A DNA stretch of 6,350 bases from Candidatus Poseidoniaceae archaeon (GTDB lineage Archaea > Thermoplasmatota > Poseidoniia > Poseidoniales > Poseidoniaceae). Positions within the stretch are counted from its first letter, which is position 1. Every line of letters begins with the position of its first letter. Location: contig DUHU01000196.1 in the NCBI GenBank assembly GCA_013330765.1, positions 1 through 6,350 of the forward strand, in the 5' to 3' direction. Both the position numbers and the translations under genes were made by a program. Below the pieces are notes generated by a model. The model saw nothing but the letters and a program-made list of their open reading frames with translations. It was not told the origin of the DNA and did no database searches. Positions 4,331 through 6,350 of this stretch are shown here, piece by piece.

Positions 4331-6350
4331 CGGTCCGTATCTGGCGCCGCGCCAGCACCGTCGTCGTCGGGCCTTTCGCGATCTTCGTCGCCCGATTTGT
4401 TGTCGTCCTGACGGTCACCGTCGTCAGAGGTGGATTTGCCGTCGTCGTCGGGCCTTTCGCGATCCTCAGACGTGGATTTGCCGTCGTCACCCTTTGCTTC
4501 GCGGTCGTCCTCTTTGGCCTCTTCTTCCTCTACGTCTCCGTACCGGATGGTATAGTAGTCGGGCCAAACGCGGTCAAGTTCAACCGAATCGGAGAGGTTG
4601 AGCGTCGTGAGGTTCGTGGCGGTCACGCCACCGGCGGAGAGTGCGACAACAAAATTGCCCATGAAGATGGATCGGCGAACTTGCGTCTCGCCGCCCCACC
4701 ATCGTTCATCGTCACCGTCGTAGAACAACGAATGATCGACCGTTCCGTAGGAGGACAGGGTGCCTGAGGTCTCGTTCACCTCGACCAGCATCAGCTTGGA
4801 AACGTATTCGTAATTCCATTGGTAATCGCCGGACGCATCCGTCCAACTGGTGTAACGGTAGGTGGACAGCGGTACGGCGAGCAGCCCCTTTGGAGCCCAG
4901 TATTGGAAGGCTTTGTGCTCGTAGGTCGCTTCAGACCAGCCCCAACTCCAGCCTCCATCGGAGGCGTCCAACACCGGAGCGAGGTCGAGGTGGTCGGTTT
5001 GCGTCGGTGCCGTAGGGTCGCTGACGTCAAAGGTCTGAATTCGGGTCGTTGACCAGTCCAACCCGGTCCCGTCTGCGTTGGCCGGGGCCAGTCCAATCGT
5101 CAGCAGCATGCCTTCCGAGAGGGGGTGGATGTAGGTGGACACGCCAGGGACCTCCAACTCGCCCAACACGGTCGGGTTGGTTGGATCGCTCAAGTCGATG
5201 GTCCACAGCGGGTCGATTTGCTCGAAGGTGACCACGTACGCCATGTCGTCGGTGAACCGCGCCGACCAGATGCGCTCGCCTTCTGCAAGGCCCCCGACGT
5301 GGCCGATTTGTCGGAGGATTTGATCGCCGGTCTCGAGGTCTGCAGCACGCTCCAAGGTCACGACGTGGCTGACCATCGGCTCTGGGTTTTCCATCCACCA
5401 GCGGCCCCATTGGCCGGTCGTGGTGGCCACGCGGACCACGCCTTCATGCTCGGAAAGCGAGAACTGATCCAGCACGGTGCCGTTGACTCGGCCCGAGCCG
5501 GTGTAGAGGGTCGTGCCTGGGTTGCTGATGTCGAAGGTGTGGAGGTTGGTCGACTCGTCAGCGCCATCGTTGCCCCAGAACCACCATCCAGAGAACGAGG
5601 GTTCAGCGACGATCAACACGTCCTCAGAAGCATAGACCAGCGGGGAGTTGCCGACGATGTGATCGGCCTCAAACTCGAGGGTCGGCGTGGCCAAATCAAG
5701 CGTGAAGATGCTGGTGAAACCACGGTTCATGCCCTCTTCAGGTGCTGAGAAATCGGCGCATTCGTCGTCGGACATGTGATGCGTCACAATGCCGTTGTCG
5801 GTGCGCTCATGCACTTGTGGGAGAAGGTCTTCGAGCGCCAGGCCGTCGATGACCTCGCGGTTGCTCTCGATGGCTTCCCACGCGGCTTGTTCACGGAGTT
5901 GGCGGCGAAGCGGGTCCTCGTAGTCAAGGCGATAGTAGCCGTCGGGCAGGTCAAGCCAGGACGTCAACCCAGGGACATCCATCCATGCGTGGGTCACGGC
6001 GCGGATGCTTCCGTTGACTTCGCGCGCGGTGGAATACCAGCCTTCCATGTACAATTCACGCTCCACTTCAGGCGCGGTGCGGTCGTCCATGTCGTACACG
6101 GTGAACTTCGTCAGCGTCGAGGTGCGCCAGTAGCCGTAGTCACCGCCCCAGCCCATGGCATCGGACAAGGGGTCTGCGCTGCGGAGGTTCCAGGACGAGA
6201 CGGTGGAGATGACCACCAAGCGATCGCCGTCGAGCAGCATCGCTTGCGGAGAGCCTTCCACGGTCACGTTGGCCACCAATTCAAGCGCCCCAAATTCGGG
6301 GATGGCGATGACGTGGAGGGTTTGGCCGTTCAGGTAGAAAATGTGGTAGC
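4324..6350 (-). CDS. Secreted beta-propeller protein (COG4880-like), N-terminus beyond the window
   Basis: The frame is open from the right edge (first whole codon 6346-6348, Tyr) to the TGA at 4324-4326, giving at least 674 residues. A TTG at 6277-6279 could be read as a start, but the 23 codons before it (beginning YHIFYLNGQTLHVIAIP) already look like a propeller strand, so the gene is 5'-partial. It matches my recollection of the C-terminal beta-propeller family distantly related to WD40 (COG4880, Pfam Beta_propel). Diagnostic stretches are DQFSLSEHEGVVRVATTTG (5413-5469), RFTDDMAYVVTFEQIDPLW onward to STYIHPL (5119-5259), and repeated DxSDPTxPT blade-end motifs. A signal peptide is expected but lies off the window. 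Trp clusters recur in the loops (for example GWWFWG, WGRWWM, WSWGW). The last 68 or so residues (4327-4530) form an acidic, repeat-containing tail of Asp, Glu, Lys, Ser, Gly and Arg, with no membrane anchor or sorting signal after it. The family is typically extracellular or surface-bound; biochemical function is unknown. It converges on the DegT-family gene with a 7-base overlap. Confidence 0.87.
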   Translation of the reverse strand, partial: YHIFYLNGQTLHVIAIPEFGALELVANVTVEGSPQAMLLDGDRLVVISTVSSWNLRSADPLSDAMGWGGDYGYWRTSTLTKFTVYDMDDRTAPEVERELYMEGWYSTAREVNGSIRAVTHAWMDVPGLTSWLDLPDGYYRLDYEDPLRRQLREQAAWEAIESNREVIDGLALEDLLPQVHERTDNGIVTHHMSDDECADFSAPEEGMNRGFTSIFTLDLATPTLEFEADHIVGNSPLVYASEDVLIVAEPSFSGWWFWGNDGADESTNLHTFDISNPGTTLYTGSGRVNGTVLDQFSLSEHEGVVRVATTTGQWGRWWMENPEPMVSHVVTLERAADLETGDQILRQIGHVGGLAEGERIWSARFTDDMAYVVTFEQIDPLWTIDLSDPTNPTVLGELEVPGVSTYIHPLSEGMLLTIGLAPANADGTGLDWSTTRIQTFDVSDPTAPTQTDHLDLAPVLDASDGGWSWGWSEATYEHKAFQYWAPKGLLAVPLSTYRYTSWTDASGDYQWNYEYVSKLMLVEVNETSGTLSSYGTVDHSLFYDGDDERWWGGETQVRRSIFMGNFVVALSAGGVTATNLTTLNLSDSVELDRVWPDYYTIRYGDVEEEEAKEDDREAKGDDGKSTSEDRERPDDDGKSTSDDGDRQDDNKSGDEDRERPDDDGAGAAPDTDRQ
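4358..4488. repeat. In-frame direct repeats encoding the acidic tail of the beta-propeller protein
   Basis: A 26-base sequence at 4358-4383 recurs exactly at 4439-4464, 81 bases (27 codons) away, and encodes the core of DRERPDDDG in both copies. A second 17-base sequence at 4430-4446 recurs exactly at 4472-4488, 42 bases (14 codons) away, and encodes GKSTS-type segments. Both spacings are multiples of three, so length changes by slippage or unequal recombination would keep the frame. GTC/GTCGTC runs (Asp codons on the minus strand) add to the low complexity. Confidence 0.85.

Noticed and set aside
4358..4488. CRISPR-like or regulatory interpretation of the short repeats
   Set aside because: The repeats are in frame within the propeller coding region, with unequal spacings set by codon multiples and no spacer-like unique sequence.
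5125..5748. Plus-strand open frame of 207 codons inside the propeller gene
   Set aside because: The opposite strand carries diagnostic COG4880-type propeller motifs across the same bases, so this frame is an antisense shadow.
6277..6279. TTG as the start codon of the beta-propeller gene
   Set aside because: The frame stays open to the window edge, and the 23 upstream codons read like a propeller strand, so the true start is outside the window.

Overview
The window looks like chromosomal DNA from a GC-rich archaeon, most likely a marine planktonic euryarchaeon of the Marine Group II / Candidatus Poseidoniales kind. The evidence is a PilT-like ATPase with a KH domain of the archaeal PIN-ATPase family, a COG4880-type secreted beta-propeller protein with an acidic tail, very tight gene packing, and an apparent partial tRNA 3' end without an encoded CCA. 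The archaeal assignment rests mainly on the ATPase. The lineage within Archaea is inference from memory of gene content and was not tested by a search.

Layout from left to right. (1) The first 22 bases look like the 3' end of a tRNA cut by the window edge. (2) Bases 134-1270 (+) encode a PLP-dependent class I/II aminotransferase with a complete set of core catalytic residues. (3) Bases 1280-2662 (-) encode a PilT/VirB11-like ATPase with a C-terminal KH domain. It converges on the aminotransferase with only 9 bases between the stop codons. Its relatives normally carry an N-terminal PIN nuclease domain, and this protein has none; an in-frame stop just upstream of the ATG shows the start is not misplaced. 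(4) Bases 2704-3060 (-) encode a small protein of about four membrane segments, 41 bases upstream of the ATPase and probably co-transcribed with it. A stable-looking hairpin lies in the gap. (5) Bases 3146-4330 (+) encode a DegT/DnrJ/EryC1/StrS-family aminotransferase, divergent from the membrane gene. (6) From 4324 (-) to the right edge runs a COG4880-like secreted beta-propeller protein, open at its N-terminus. It ends in an acidic repeat tail and overlaps the end of the DegT-family gene by 7 bases.

The genes do not form a recognisable single pathway. There are two unrelated PLP aminotransferases, a nucleic-acid-associated ATPase with a membrane-protein neighbour, and a surface or secreted propeller protein. 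Strand changes at every boundary except the membrane protein/ATPase pair, so that pair is the only probable operon. No mobile element, CRISPR array, integrase, toxin-antitoxin module or phage gene is visible. The best leads are the PIN-less ATPase with its membrane partner, and the Trp-rich, acid-tailed propeller. I see no clear new multi-gene system.
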